64,000 nt of DNA from Pseudomonas putida. Lineage in GTDB: Bacteria; Pseudomonadota; Gammaproteobacteria; Pseudomonadales; Pseudomonadaceae. The notes under the pieces were generated by a model that was not told the origin of the DNA, ran no database searches, and saw only the letters and a program-made list of their open reading frames with translations. Shown one piece after another: positions 38,440 to 47,877 of the stretch. Position numbers and translations under genes: made by a program. Positions within the stretch are counted from its first letter, which is position 1. Each line of letters begins with the position of its first letter. Where the stretch lies: the NCBI RefSeq assembly GCF_002741075.1, contig NZ_CP016634.1, forward strand, positions 4,184,001-4,248,000, in the 5' to 3' direction.

Positions 38440-38665
38440 AAGGATCCCTTTTCTGCAATGCTGGCCGGAGAAGTCTGATATCTACTCTAGAACTGTGACG
38501 CTCCGATCAAATCAGCCGAAGGAATGATTCGACGGGATAAAGGTATGAGTGACCTCGCACCCCACGCTTGACACTTTGCCAGCCCACCTTCAGCTTGATG
38601 GGCTGCGCTGTCGCGCAACGGCTGACCTGAACTGTCACCGCCCGAACCCCAGCCCGGAGCCCCTC

Positions 38666-39631
38666 ATGCCCAGCCCGCGTCGCGCCGTCTTTCTCGATCA
38701 CCAGTCCCTGGACCTAGGCGACCTCGATCTCTCGCCCCTGCAGCGCCCCTTCGACAGCCTGCAGTTGTTCGCCTCCACCCTGCCCGAACAGGTCGCCGAG
38801 CGCCTGCAAGGCGCCACGGCGGTGATCAGCAACAAAGTGATGGTCGACGCCGCGGCCATGGCGGCCAACCCACAGCTCAAGCTGATCCTGGTCGCCGCCA
38901 CCGGCACCAACAATGTCGACCTGGCTGCCGCCCGCGCCCAGGGCATCACCGTGTGCAACTGCCAGGGCTATGGCACTGCGTCGGTCGCCCAGCACACCCT
39001 GGCCTTGCTGCTGGCCCTGGCCACGCGCCTGTGCGACTACCGCCAGGCGGTCGCCGAAGGCCGTTGGGCCAAGGCCAGCCAGTTCTGCCTGCTGGACTTC
39101 CCCATTGTCGAACTGGAAGGCAAGACCCTCGGCCTGCTCGGCCATGGCGAACTGGGTGGCGCGGTGGCGCGGCTGGCAGAGGCGTTCGGCATGCGCGTGC
39201 TCAGCGGGCAGATTCCAGGTCGCCCGGCCCGCGCCGAACGCCTGCCGCTAAATGAACTGCTGCCCCAAGTCGATGCGCTGACCCTGCACTGCCCGCTCAA
39301 CGAGCACACCCGCCACATGATCGGCGCGCGCGAACTGGCGCAGCTCAGGCCCGGCGCCTTGGTGGTCAATACCGCCCGAGGTGGCCTGATCGATGAACAG
39401 GCCCTGGCCGACGCCCTGCGCAGCGGCCATCTCGGGGGCGCGGCCACTGACGTGCTGAGCGTCGAACCTCCGGTCGATGGCAACCCTCTGCTGGCCCCGG
39501 ACATCCCGCGCCTGATCATCACCCCGCACAGCGCCTGGGGCGCAGTGGAGTCGCGCCAGCGCATCGTCGGCCAGTTGAGCGAGAACGCGCAGGCCTTCTT
39601 CGCCGGTCAGCCACGGCGAGTGGTCAGCTGA
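38666..39631 (+). CDS. D-2-hydroxyacid dehydrogenase (glyoxylate/hydroxypyruvate reductase-like)
   Basis: 321-residue NAD(P)-dependent dehydrogenase. The Rossmann motif is [20 protein letters not shown]. Substrate and catalytic residues lie in [15 protein letters not shown], the Arg of [13 protein letters not shown], the Glu region [10 protein letters not shown] and the His of [10 protein letters not shown]. The motif GLLGHGELG has H where many relatives have Y/G. The family reduces glyoxylate and hydroxypyruvate. GGAG precedes the ATG at 38666; the open frame begins earlier without similarity. It diverges from the acyl-CoA ligase gene. Confidence 0.9.
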   Translation: MPSPRRAVFLDHQSLDLGDLDLSPLQRPFDSLQLFASTLPEQVAERLQGATAVISNKVMVDAAAMAANPQLKLILVAATGTNNVDLAAARAQGITVCNCQGYGTASVAQHTLALLLALATRLCDYRQAVAEGRWAKASQFCLLDFPIVELEGKTLGLLGHGELGGAVARLAEAFGMRVLSGQIPGRPARAERLPLNELLPQVDALTLHCPLNEHTRHMIGARELAQLRPGALVVNTARGGLIDEQALADALRSGHLGGAATDVLSVEPPVDGNPLLAPDIPRLIITPHSAWGAVESRQRIVGQLSENAQAFFAGQPRRVVS

Positions 39632-39681
39632 ATCAGCAAGGGGCTCTGGTACACTGCGCGCTTTTTCAGGAGACGTCGTCC

Positions 39682-40680
39682 ATGGACCCGCGCAGTGAAG
39701 TGTTGCTTCGCCAGGCCGAACTGTTCCAAGGCCCGCTGCTGCTCGCCGGGCTGCCCGCCGACGACTTGCTCGGCCAACTGCCGCAGGCCAGCGGCTGGTC
39801 CTGGCACGCCGGGGACCAGGCCCTGCTCGACAGCCGTTTCAGCGGCCGCAGCCACTATGGGGTGAACGTGCCCGAGGTGGCCTTCGCAGCCGCCGTGCTG
39901 TTCCTGCCCAAATCCCGGGAGCTTGCCGCCTATCTGCTCAATGCCCTGGCCTCGCGTCTTGCGGGCCGCGAGCTGTACCTGGTCGGCGAGAAGCGCGGCG
40001 GCATCGAGGGCGCGGCCAAGCAGTTGCAAGCCTTCGGCAAGCCTCGCAAGCTCGACAGCGCGCGTCACTGCCAGCTGTGGCAGGTGACGGTGGACAACGC
40101 ACCACAGGCCAAAACCCTGGAGAGCCTGGCCGAACGTTTCGAGCTGCCCCTGGACGACGGCCCGCTGCAGGTCGTGAGCCTGCCCGGCGTGTTCAGCCAT
40201 GGCCGCCTGGATCGCGGCACAGCCCTGCTGCTCCAGCACCTGGACGACCTGCCAGCCGGTCACGTGCTGGACTTCGGCTGCGGCGCCGGCGTACTGGGGG
40301 CGACCATCAAGCGTCGTTATCCACAGAGCCGAGTCACTCTGCTCGATGTGGATGCCTTCGCCGTGGCCAGCAGTCGCCTGACCTTGGCGGCCAATGGACT
40401 GGAGGGCGAGGTGATCAGTGGCGACGGCATCGATGCCGCGCCCACCGGCCTGAACGTGATCCTGAGCAACCCGCCGTTCCATACCGGCGTGCACACCAAT
40501 TACCAGGCCTCGGAAAACCTGCTGAAAAAATCAGGCGATCATCTGCAAAAAGGTGGTGAGATGCGCTTGGTCGCCAACAGCTTCCTGCGTTACCAACCCC
40601 TGATCGAAGGCGCCCTGGGCAATTGCCAAGTTTGCGCCGAAGCGGACGGTTTTCGCATCTACCGGGCCACCCGCGGCTGA
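39682..40680 (+). CDS. rsmC: 16S rRNA (guanine(1207)-N(2))-methyltransferase RsmC
   Basis: 332-residue SAM-dependent enzyme that methylates G1207 of 16S rRNA in the 30S subunit. It has the family's duplicated Rossmann build: a degenerate N-terminal copy (about 1-160) and an active C-terminal copy with the SAM motif [16 protein letters not shown] and catalytic [10 protein letters not shown]. The C-terminal end [10 protein letters not shown] is typical. AGGAG lies upstream of the ATG. It is followed by a riboswitch-led gene, so probably ends its own transcript. Confidence 0.94.
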   Translation: MDPRSEVLLRQAELFQGPLLLAGLPADDLLGQLPQASGWSWHAGDQALLDSRFSGRSHYGVNVPEVAFAAAVLFLPKSRELAAYLLNALASRLAGRELYLVGEKRGGIEGAAKQLQAFGKPRKLDSARHCQLWQVTVDNAPQAKTLESLAERFELPLDDGPLQVVSLPGVFSHGRLDRGTALLLQHLDDLPAGHVLDFGCGAGVLGATIKRRYPQSRVTLLDVDAFAVASSRLTLAANGLEGEVISGDGIDAAPTGLNVILSNPPFHTGVHTNYQASENLLKKSGDHLQKGGEMRLVANSFLRYQPLIEGALGNCQVCAEADGFRIYRATRG

Positions 40681-40704
40681 AACAGGGCTTGCCGAAACGC
40701 TTTC

Positions 40705-40920
40705 ACCTAGGCAGAATCCGCACCGTCCTAGGGGAGTAGTCTCCCGCGAGCGCCCTGCTCGCCCGGCACGCGTCAACACACTTGGCCCACAGGCCATGGC
40801 GCGTGCGACCCACGATCTGCACCAGACAGATCCAGGGTTTGACAAGACCTATGACACGCACACCTTACCCGGGGCGGGGAGGTCGTACGTGTCATAGCCG
40901 TGTCGGCCCGCCCCCGTAGG
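40705..40920 (+). ncRNA. yybP-ykoY (manganese) riboswitch leader
   Basis: The leader of the GDT1-type gene has the hallmark GGGGAGTAG (40731-40739) after TCCTA, and the 3' core GACAAGACCTATGACACGCA followed by CACCTTACCCGGGGC. CTATGACACG (40849-40858) pairs with CGTGTCATAG (40888-40897). GGGGCGGG in 40871-40879 can pair with CCCGCCCC at about 40907-40914, next to the AGGA ribosome site, offering a switch. The family senses Mn2+ and turns on Mn efflux genes. Outer boundaries are approximate. Confidence 0.85.
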
Positions 40921-40927
40921 AAACCTG

Positions 40928-41515
40928 ATGCTGGAATCCCTGCTCGTCCCCACCGCAATCGTCGCCCTCGCTGAAATCGGCGACAAGACGCAATTGCTCG
41001 CGCTCATCCTCGCCGCACGTTTTCGCAAGCCTTGGCCAATCATCGCCGGCATCATCGCCGCCACCCTCGCCAACCACGCCGCCGCCGGTGCCGTTGGCGC
41101 CTGGGTCAGCAGCTTCTTCAGCGAAACGGTGCTGCACTGGATCCTTGCCGCGAGCTTCACGGCAACGGCCTTGTGGACGCTGGTTCCGGACAAGATGGAC
41201 GATGACGAAAACAGCGCCGCACGTCGCTTCGGCCCATTCGTCACTACCTTGATCGCGTTCTTCCTGGCTGAAATCGGCGATAAGACCCAGGTTGCCACGG
41301 TCATGCTGGCGGCCCAGTACCCTCACCTGATCATGGTCATCATCGGAACCACCTTGGGCATGCTGATCGCCAACGTGCCGGTGGTGCTGGCGGGCAACTT
41401 CGCCGCCGAGAAGCTGCCGCTGACGCTGATTCGCCGCCTGGCAGCGGCTGCATTCTTCGTCCTGGCCATCGTCGCGGTGTACTCGGCGATGAAGACCAGC
41501 GGCTGGGTGGGCTAA
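40928..41515 (+). CDS. TMEM165/GDT1 family (UPF0016) manganese exporter
   Basis: 195-residue membrane protein with the family's two inverted copies of the E-x-G-D-K-T motif: ALAEIGDKTQLLALIL (residues about 14-29) and FLAEIGDKTQVATVML (about 115-130). Six hydrophobic segments are visible. Family members export Mn2+ (bacterial MneA/MntX) or exchange Ca2+/Mn2+ for protons. The upstream yybP-ykoY leader strongly supports a manganese role here. Located in the inner membrane. Confidence 0.93.
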   Translation: MLESLLVPTAIVALAEIGDKTQLLALILAARFRKPWPIIAGIIAATLANHAAAGAVGAWVSSFFSETVLHWILAASFTATALWTLVPDKMDDDENSAARRFGPFVTTLIAFFLAEIGDKTQVATVMLAAQYPHLIMVIIGTTLGMLIANVPVVLAGNFAAEKLPLTLIRRLAAAAFFVLAIVAVYSAMKTSGWVG

Positions 41516-41571
41516 AAGCTGCAAGAGAAGCGAGTCGCCTTCCTTGCAGCTTGAAACTTGCAGCTCGAAGC
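41515..41571. repeat. Interspersed repeat with AGCTGCAAG / CTTGCAGCT units
   Basis: AGCTGCAAG is followed by CTTGCAGCTTG and CTTGCAGCTCGAAGCTT, forming alternative hairpins between two convergent genes. The AGCTGCAAGCTTCAAG-type repeat is common between P. putida genes and may end transcription. Confidence 0.6.
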
Positions 41572-42387
41572 TTACTTCTTGGCCGCCTGATACAACGGCA
41601 TCACCTTCGGAATTGCCGCCTGCAGCGAGGCAATACGGCTGCTCGAGGCCGGGTGGGTGCTCATGAACTCAGGCGGTGCACCTTCAGAGGCCTGGCTCAT
41701 CTTGTTCCACAAGGTGATCGCGGCATTCGGGTCGTAGCCGGCACGAGCCGCCAGCTCCAGGCCGATCAGGTCGGCTTCGTTCTCGTTGGCGCGGCTGTTG
41801 GGCAGGGTCATGGCGTAATTCACCACGGTGTCCGCCAGGGCCATGCCGCCCTGACCCAGGCCGAACAAGGCACCGGCGCCCTGGCGCGCCATTTCCACGC
41901 CATAGGCCTTGGACATGGCCTCGCGGCCGTGCTCACGCAGTGCGTGGGCGATTTCATGGCCCAGTACGGCCGCGATCTCGGCGTCAGTGAGCTGCAGCTT
42001 GTCCATCAGACCGGTATAGAAAATGATCTTGCCACCCGGGCCGCAGTTGGCGTTGAGCTCGTCGCTGTCGATCAGGTTGACTTCCCAGTTCCACTGCGCG
42101 GCGTCCGGCCGGAACTTGGGCGCCTGGGCGATCAGGCGGCTGGCGATGCCCTGGATACGCTTGGCCTTGGCACTGTTCTTGTCCAGTTCGCCCTTGGAAG
42201 AGGCCTCGCTGAGCGTCTGTTGGTAGGACTGGGCATACATCTGATTGACCTGGTCGGTCGAGAGCATGCTGAACATGTACTGCTGGCGATCGACGCCCAC
42301 CGCACCACCGCTGGTGGTATTCACTGCCTGGCAACCAGACAACAGGATACTGGCGCCGATCAGGCTGGCAACGAATGAACTACGCAT
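41572..42387 (-). CDS. M48-family metalloprotease lipoprotein (LoiP/YggG-like)
   Basis: 271-residue lipoprotein with lipobox LLSGC (C19) and the zinc-protease motif HEIAH (144-148) within AAVLGHEIAHALREHGRE; the third ligand is in ENEADLIGLELAARAGYD. It is likely anchored in the outer membrane facing the periplasm, where relatives degrade misfolded envelope proteins. The gene starts close to the divergent chemoreceptor gene, with the promoters in the 148-bp gap. Confidence 0.93.
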   Translation of the reverse strand: MRSSFVASLIGASILLSGCQAVNTTSGGAVGVDRQQYMFSMLSTDQVNQMYAQSYQQTLSEASSKGELDKNSAKAKRIQGIASRLIAQAPKFRPDAAQWNWEVNLIDSDELNANCGPGGKIIFYTGLMDKLQLTDAEIAAVLGHEIAHALREHGREAMSKAYGVEMARQGAGALFGLGQGGMALADTVVNYAMTLPNSRANENEADLIGLELAARAGYDPNAAITLWNKMSQASEGAPPEFMSTHPASSSRIASLQAAIPKVMPLYQAAKK

Positions 42388-42535
42388 GAAAGCACTCCGT
42401 TTTTACATGCCGCGTATCCTAGGCCGAGTCGTCTGGCCTCGCCAGAGCCGCAGGTAAGATTTCTCGCGCCCCCTCATGCTTTGGCAGGCCCCCGCCGATA
42501 ACTCGGGAAACAACCATTCTCGTGCGCGGTGCCCC

Positions 42536-44677
42536 ATGAAGTTCAAGTCGATCCAGTTTTCCGTGGCCGCCCTGGCGGGCGCCATCGTGTTGAGCATTGT
42601 CGCGGCCCTGGTGCTGTACGCCGTGTACTCCGGCGAACGCACCCAATCGCTGGTGCAGGAGCGCACCCGTCAACAGTTCGAAACCGTGATCGAGCAGCGC
42701 CTGGCTGCCCTCGCCCGCACCCAGGTCAGCGAGATCCAGCGTGGGCTGGAGGCGCCGCTGCTGATTTCCCGTAGCCTGGCCACCAGCAATGCCATGATCG
42801 GCATGCAGGGCGCCGATGGCCAGCCGTTGATGCGCATCGATCGCCAATCCCTGGTCAACCAGCTCAAGCGCACCGTCGAGGTCAACCCGACCGTGCTCGG
42901 CGCCTACCTCGGTTGGGAGCCCAACGCCCTGGACCATGACGATGCCCGCTATGTCGGCAGCAACATGGTTGGCGTCGATGGTGCTACGGGGCGCTTCCTG
43001 CCGTGGTGGTTCCGCAATGGCGATGGCAGCCTCGGCCAGGACAAGCTGATCGATGTGAACGACCACACGGTACTGGCCACGGGCGTGCGCGCCAGTGAGT
43101 ACTACCTGTGCCCGAAAGAGTCGAAGAAGGCCTGCGTGATCGACCCTGCGCCCTACAAGGTAGGCGACAAGACCGTCATGCTCGCCTCTTTCGTCGCACC
43201 GATCATGATCGATGGCCAGTTCCAAGGCATGGCCGGTGCCGACCTGTCGGTGGACTTCATCCAGGACCTGCTCAACAACGCCGACCGCCAGCTGTACAAC
43301 GGCGCCGGCGAACTGGCCCTGGTCTCGAGCAACGGCCGCCTGGTGGCCTATACCCGTGACTCGTCGAAGTTCGGTGAAAAAGCCAGCGACGTGCTGGATG
43401 CCGAGGAGTCGGGCACGCTTACGTCCCTGACGGGCGAGGACCTGCACTACGAGCTCGACGAATCCAAAGACCGCATCGAACTCTACCTACCCTTCCGCGT
43501 CGCCAACACCGACGCCCGCTGGACCCTGCTGCTCGAACTGCCGCTGAGCACGGTGATGGCCGACGTCAATCAACTGCAGAAAGACCTGGCCGCGCAGCGG
43601 CGCACCGACATCACCGGCATGACCCTGATGGGCCTGGGCATCGCCGCCGTCGGCTTGCTGGTGATCTGGCTGCTGGCCCATGGCATCGCCCGCCCGCTGC
43701 GTCAGATGGTGGCCATGCTCGACGACATCGCCCAGGGCGAAGGCGACCTCACCCGCCGCCTGCACAGCGACCGTGCCGACGAACTGGGCGCGATCGCCAA
43801 AGGCTTCAACACCTTCCTGGCCAAGTTGCAGGCGATGATCACCCAAGTGGTGGGCTCGGTGCAGAAGGTCAGCGACTCCTCGGAGCACACTGCCGACATC
43901 GCCATCCGCACCAACCAGGGCGTGCACAAGCAAATGGCCGAGATCGACCAGGTGGCCACTGCGGTGCAGGAGATGACCGCTACCGCCCAGGACGTGGCCC
44001 GCAACGCGACCCACGCCGCCCAGGCCGCGAACAATGCCGACCAGGCGGCCAACCAGGGCTTGCAGATCGTGCGCGACACCTCCCACTCGATCAGCGTCCT
44101 GGCCACCGAGATCGGTCGCGCGGTGGATGTGGTCCAGACCCTGGCCCGCGACAGCGAAAACATCAATGCGATTCTTGTGGCGATCCGCGCCATCGCCGAG
44201 CAGACCAACCTGCTGGCGCTCAACGCCGCCATCGAAGCCGCCCGTGCGGGCGAGCAAGGCCGAGGCTTTGCCGTGGTCGCTGACGAGGTGCGCAACCTGG
44301 CGCAGAAGACCCAGCAGGCTACCGAAGAAATCCAGCAGATGATCCAGCAGTTGCAGCAAGGCACCCGCGAAGTGGTCAAGGTCATGGAAGACAGCCAGGG
44401 CAAGACCGACGACAGCGTGCAGCAAGCCACCCGCGCCGCCGAGGCGCTGGAGAGCATCACCCAGGCCGTGTCGGTGATCAACGACATGAACACCCAGATC
44501 GCCAGCGCCGCCGAGCAGCAGAGCGCCGTGGCCGAAGACATCAACCGCAACGTCATCAACATCGGTCAGGTGGCCGGTGAAGTGGCCGGCGGTGCCGATG
44601 AATCGAGCCAGGCCAGCGCCGAACTGACCAAGCTGGCCGAACAGCAGCGCCGGTTGATCAACCAGTTCCGCGTTTGA
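42536..44677 (+). CDS. Methyl-accepting chemotaxis protein with dCache sensor domain
   Basis: 713-residue chemoreceptor. Membrane helix 1 ([21 protein letters not shown]) and helix 2 ([20 protein letters not shown], about 360-380) bracket a ~300-residue periplasmic domain with dCache features ([45 protein letters not shown]). HAMP and the signalling tip [20 protein letters not shown] follow. dCache receptors in pseudomonads bind amino acids, polyamines or related small molecules; the ligand here is not predictable. The ATG at 42536 directly precedes the first helix. Confidence 0.92.
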   Translation: MKFKSIQFSVAALAGAIVLSIVAALVLYAVYSGERTQSLVQERTRQQFETVIEQRLAALARTQVSEIQRGLEAPLLISRSLATSNAMIGMQGADGQPLMRIDRQSLVNQLKRTVEVNPTVLGAYLGWEPNALDHDDARYVGSNMVGVDGATGRFLPWWFRNGDGSLGQDKLIDVNDHTVLATGVRASEYYLCPKESKKACVIDPAPYKVGDKTVMLASFVAPIMIDGQFQGMAGADLSVDFIQDLLNNADRQLYNGAGELALVSSNGRLVAYTRDSSKFGEKASDVLDAEESGTLTSLTGEDLHYELDESKDRIELYLPFRVANTDARWTLLLELPLSTVMADVNQLQKDLAAQRRTDITGMTLMGLGIAAVGLLVIWLLAHGIARPLRQMVAMLDDIAQGEGDLTRRLHSDRADELGAIAKGFNTFLAKLQAMITQVVGSVQKVSDSSEHTADIAIRTNQGVHKQMAEIDQVATAVQEMTATAQDVARNATHAAQAANNADQAANQGLQIVRDTSHSISVLATEIGRAVDVVQTLARDSENINAILVAIRAIAEQTNLLALNAAIEAARAGEQGRGFAVVADEVRNLAQKTQQATEEIQQMIQQLQQGTREVVKVMEDSQGKTDDSVQQATRAAEALESITQAVSVINDMNTQIASAAEQQSAVAEDINRNVINIGQVAGEVAGGADESSQASAELTKLAEQQRRLINQFRV

Positions 44678-44681
44678 GGAA

Positions 44682-44706
44682 CAAGGGGTTGCTTTGCAGC
44701 CCCTTG
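44682..44706. terminator. Hairpin terminator between chemoreceptor and SRAP genes
   Basis: 11-bp stem CAAGGGGTTGC / GCAGCCCCTTG (one G-T pair) with a TTT loop between convergent genes; same type as 33145-33171. Confidence 0.7.
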
Positions 44707-44710
44707 AGGC

Positions 44711-45331
44711 TCACGCCGGGGTCAGGCACTCCGGCGCATCGAGCTTCGGATCATTGACGAAATGCGCCAGCGCCCGCTCGCGCAAAGCCGCAGGCGGGCT
44801 GGCGAGCAGGTCATGCAATCGCGCCAGCGGCGTGCCCACATCCAGCCAGGCCGCCTGGCCCGCTTCGTCGAGGATGAGCGGTCGACGTTGGCTCATTGCC
44901 GCCTGAGTCACCACCGCACAACTCAACCAGATCTGATCCTGTACCGGGTAGGCCTCCCACACCGCAGCGAAGAACAGCGAGGCCCCCTCCCCCGGCGTCA
45001 GCCAGTACGGCCGCTTGCGCACCGTACCACGCCACTCGTAGAAACCATTGGCCGGCATCAGGCAACGCCGCTGGCGGAAGGCTTCGCGGAACATCGGTTG
45101 TTCAGCCAGGGTTTCGGCACGCGCCTGGGCCGGCGTGCGGGACAGGTCGGTCAGCCAGGCCGGGGTCAATCCCCAGCGGGCCCTGGCCAGCTGCATCTGG
45201 CCATCGAGCTGACGCTGGATCAGCACCGAAGCGCCTGGGGCTATGTTCCATTGCGCCTGCTGGTCGGCGGGATACCCGGGCAAGGCGGCAAAGGCCGGGG
45301 ACCAGCGAAACAGGGCGTAGCGTCCACACAT
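44711..45331 (-). CDS. SRAP (HMCES/YedK-like) abasic-site protein lacking the conserved histidine
   Basis: 206-residue SOS-response-associated peptidase family protein, expected to form a covalent thiazolidine crosslink with abasic sites in single-stranded DNA through Cys2 (MCGRYALF). The conserved Asn (WNIAPG), the LARARWGLTPAWL segment and the Glu in NGFYEWRG are all present. The usual His in the I-H-x-R-M-P motif is missing: the equivalent stretch reads AAMSQRRPLIL and is shorter. Crosslink formation by Cys2 may survive while reversal chemistry could differ. It is cytosolic or nucleoid associated. Confidence 0.88.
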   Translation of the reverse strand: MCGRYALFRWSPAFAALPGYPADQQAQWNIAPGASVLIQRQLDGQMQLARARWGLTPAWLTDLSRTPAQARAETLAEQPMFREAFRQRRCLMPANGFYEWRGTVRKRPYWLTPGEGASLFFAAVWEAYPVQDQIWLSCAVVTQAAMSQRRPLILDEAGQAAWLDVGTPLARLHDLLASPPAALRERALAHFVNDPKLDAPECLTPA

Positions 45332-45343
45332 GGCGATAAAAAC

Positions 45344-45604
45344 TCAGCAGATCAGGGTTCCGGGAAAACTCTCCGGTTCGTCGCCGGCAAGTGGCAGGGC
45401 CGCATTGTACGCATCGATCAACTGCCGTGCGTACCCGGCCTGCTCGTCGGGCACCACCAGACCGAGCAACCCGTGCATCGGCAGCTCCCCGGCACCACCG
45501 ACCAGATCACGCCCAGCCAGATGCACCTCGACTCCCTCGCTGGCGAGCATGCCCATCAGCAACTGCGCCTCCATCAGGCTCTCGGGCTCGTAGATCCGCC
45601 TCAT
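45344..45604 (-). CDS. DUF2007 family small protein
   Basis: 86 residues, beginning MRRIYEPESLMEAQLLMGML, a typical DUF2007 (putative signal-transducing, PII-like ferredoxin-fold) start, with GRDLVGGAGELPMHGLLGL following. Its function is unknown. The ATG overlaps the stop of the upstream CPXCG protein by 1 nt, so the two are translated together. Confidence 0.88.
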   Translation of the reverse strand: MRRIYEPESLMEAQLLMGMLASEGVEVHLAGRDLVGGAGELPMHGLLGLVVPDEQAGYARQLIDAYNAALPLAGDEPESFPGTLIC

Positions 45605-45789
45605 CAGGCATCGTCCTCGCGTCTGACATCGAGCATCCATTCGTCACCGTGGACCTGCAAGATGAACACCACGGGCTGGCAGCACACCTGACAGTCCTCG
45701 GTGTACACCTGGTCGCCGCCGGAAATATCCACCGTGGTTTCCACGGTTTCACCACAATAGGGACAACGATAGAAGTCGGTTTCCAGCAT
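45604..45789 (-). CDS. CPXCG-motif cysteine-rich small protein
   Basis: 61 residues with two Cys pairs, CPYCGE near the N-terminus and CQVCCQP, probably a zinc ribbon. The acidic C-terminus is DVRREDDA. The role is unknown; partners are the overlapping DUF2007 gene and then SRAP. GGAG lies 6 bp before the ATG at 45789; an ATG four codons earlier is on the ribosome site. Confidence 0.88.
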   Translation of the reverse strand: MLETDFYRCPYCGETVETTVDISGGDQVYTEDCQVCCQPVVFILQVHGDEWMLDVRREDDA

Positions 45790-45915
45790 CGCGGCCTCCA
45801 CGGTGACTTATGCGTATAATTGCCGGTCTGTTTACAGGGCCTGCGTGTGTCCGAGCCGTTTTTTCGGGCCCCACCCCTACCTTATTACCCTAGCCGTTTC
45901 CAACAAGAGAGCATG

Positions 45916-47082
45916 ATGGGCGAATTCGATGCCATCCGACCCTACGACGACGCTGAGGTCCCTGCCGTCCTGGCACGCCTGCTCAGCGACCCGGCATTCC
46001 TGGATATCCTCACCCACTTCCGCTTCCCGCGGGCAGCCGGTGCCTTTGGCTGGTTGCTCAAGCCGCTGATCGCCCGCCGCCTGCGCAACGAGTTCGCCGG
46101 CGTTACCTGCGTCTCGACCCTGCAGGACAAAGTCGAGCACTACGTCGACCAGACCATCGAGCGCGCCACCGACGGCGTCACCTACTCCGGTGTCGAACAG
46201 CTCAAGTCCGGGACCGCCTACCTGTTCCTGGCCAACCACCGCGACATCGTCATGGACCCGGCCTTCGTCAATTACGCGGTGTACCACGCAGGCCTGCCGA
46301 CGCCGCGCATCGCCATCGGCGACAACCTGCTGCAAAAGCCCTTCGTCAGCGACATGATGCGCCTGAACAAGAGCTTCATCGTCCATCGCTCGCTGAGCGG
46401 TCGCCGGGAAAAACTGGCCGCCTACCAGCTGCTGTCGGCCTACATCAACCACTCGATCCGCACCGACTGCGTATCGATCTGGATCGCCCAGGCCGAAGGA
46501 CGGGCGAAGGACGGCGACGACCGTACCGACTCGGCGATCCTCAAGATGTTCCACATGAGTCGCAAGGACGAGCCGTTCGGCGCGGTGATCCAGGGCTTGA
46601 ACCTGACGCCGGTGTCGATCAGCTACGAGTACGACCCGTGCGACCTGGCCAAGGCCCGCGAGCTGTACATCCGCGCCACCACCGGCACCTACAAGAAGGC
46701 GCCGGGCGAGGATGACAACAGCATCGCCCAGGGCATCACCGGCTATAAAGGCCGGGTACATATCAACTTCGCAGCGCCGGTGACCGAGTATTTCGAGGAC
46801 ACCAAGCAACTGGCCCAGGAAATCGACCGACAGATCCTCGGCGGCTACCGCCTGTTCCCGGTGCATTACCTGGCCTATGGCATGTGGAGCGAAGCAGACC
46901 CGGCGCTGCAGGTGCCGAGTGCGGAGAAACTGTTCCCCGCGCAGGAGTTAGCCAAAGCCAAGGAAGAGTGGCAGCGTCGCCTGGACGCCTGCCCGGTGGA
47001 ACACCAGCCTTACCTGGTGCAGCAATATGCAACACCGGTGCGCAACCAGTACCAGGTCAAGGCCCAAAGCCCCGTCGCCTGA
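45916..47082 (+). CDS. PlsC-type 1-acyl-glycerol-phosphate acyltransferase family protein
   Basis: 388-residue member of the glycerophosphate acyltransferase superfamily. The catalytic H-x4-D motif is in LFLANHRDIVMDPAF, the second block is GDNLLQKPFVSDMMRLNKSF, and the glycerol-phosphate motif is IAQAEGRAKDGDD. It is longer than PlsC (about 240) and lacks an obvious N-terminal membrane helix, so the acceptor lipid is uncertain. MGEFDAIRP is taken as the start, with GAGA 5-6 bp upstream; the frame is open further upstream without similarity. Confidence 0.85.
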   Translation: MGEFDAIRPYDDAEVPAVLARLLSDPAFLDILTHFRFPRAAGAFGWLLKPLIARRLRNEFAGVTCVSTLQDKVEHYVDQTIERATDGVTYSGVEQLKSGTAYLFLANHRDIVMDPAFVNYAVYHAGLPTPRIAIGDNLLQKPFVSDMMRLNKSFIVHRSLSGRREKLAAYQLLSAYINHSIRTDCVSIWIAQAEGRAKDGDDRTDSAILKMFHMSRKDEPFGAVIQGLNLTPVSISYEYDPCDLAKARELYIRATTGTYKKAPGEDDNSIAQGITGYKGRVHINFAAPVTEYFEDTKQLAQEIDRQILGGYRLFPVHYLAYGMWSEADPALQVPSAEKLFPAQELAKAKEEWQRRLDACPVEHQPYLVQQYATPVRNQYQVKAQSPVA

Positions 47083-47106
47083 CACTCTGCCTCTGTGAGA
47101 AGGGCG

Positions 47107-47152
47107 CTACCCGCGAAAGCTATGGCATGGCCGCCATCTGATTCGCGGGTGG
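47107..47152. repeat. Short palindrome with CTACCCGCGAA / TTCGCGGGTGG arms
   Basis: Nearly perfect inverted arms between convergent genes, same CCCGCGAA family as the repeats at 6213 and 19033; possibly a transcription stop. Confidence 0.55.
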
Positions 47153-47178
47153 CCCGCTCCCGGAGGGGTATCAGGCAT

Positions 47179-47439
47179 TCAGACCCAGGTGCTGAACCAA
47201 GACAGCAGCAGGGCCATGGCCAGGCAAGAGAATCCGAGGATGTAGTAGTAGCGCGGCACCCGCTGGCCGAAGGCATCGACCACCGCTTCGTCGCTCGCAC
47301 CACTCGCCCGGGCCACCACCTCGCGCCGCCGGGCACTTTGCAGCAGCAGCCCGCCAGGGCAGGTAATCAGCAGGGCCAGCAGGTTGATCAACTTGGCAGG
47401 ATGGGCAGCCAGGAATCCCCAGAGCACTTGCAAGGACAT
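47179..47439 (-). CDS. Small two-helix membrane protein of unknown function
   Basis: 86 residues with a hydrophobic segment near the N-terminus (KLINLLALLITCPGGLLL), a basic middle (QSARRREVVARASG) and a hydrophobic C-terminal helix (YYYILGFSCLAMALLLSWF). It has the size and layout of small inner-membrane proteins. GAGG lies 7 bp before the ATG. I do not recognise a family; the neighbours do not suggest a function. Confidence 0.72.
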   Translation of the reverse strand: MSLQVLWGFLAAHPAKLINLLALLITCPGGLLLQSARRREVVARASGASDEAVVDAFGQRVPRYYYILGFSCLAMALLLSWFSTWV

Positions 47440-47598
47440 CGCGTAACCTCGGAAAAGAACGACAGCAAAGCCCGGCATTCTACCCAAGCCCACCCCAACT
47501 GCTCGGCTTTTGCGACCAACTGTCATTGAATTTCACTGTCACACGCTCGTCATCAGGACAGGCCACCATGTCGGCCTTTTCCTACGATGGAGCTCGTC

Positions 47599-47805
47599 AT
47601 GTTGCACGCCGAAAACCAGGACCGCCTCTACCTCGTCGCCCAAAGCGATGAACAACAGGCGCTGATCGACGGCTTCGCCATCAATGTCCAGGACCGCCAG
47701 TGGCTTGTCTATTGCGCCTTGGGCGGCCACGCTCACCAAGATTTGCCCGAAGTGGATCTCTGCACCGGCCGCAGCGTGCTCGACTTTCATATAGAAGCAG
47801 CCTGA
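47599..47805 (+). CDS. Hypothetical 68-residue protein
   Basis: Starts MLHAENQDRLYLVAQSDEQQ, with GGAG 6 bp upstream, and ends LDFHIEAA. Acidic and without signal peptide or membrane segment. It has typical Pseudomonas codon use and a strong terminator behind it, which support it being real. No family recognised. Confidence 0.7.
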   Translation: MLHAENQDRLYLVAQSDEQQALIDGFAINVQDRQWLVYCALGGHAHQDLPEVDLCTGRSVLDFHIEAA

Positions 47806-47822
47806 GGCAACGAACAGCCAAC

Positions 47823-47861
47823 AAAAAGCCCGCTGCCGGCATACCCGGCAGCGGGCTTTTT
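47823..47861. terminator. Strong bidirectional rho-independent terminator
   Basis: AAAAAGCCCGCTGCCG is answered by CGGCAGCGGGCTTTTT around a short loop. It serves the small gene at 47599 and the convergent YajG-type gene. Confidence 0.93.
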
Positions 47862-47877
47862 ATCGAGGACGCTGCGT

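Noticed and set aside
36625..38478. 617-codon open frame antisense to the acyl-CoA ligase
   Set aside because: Typical antisense shadow; the ligase on the other strand has every ANL motif.
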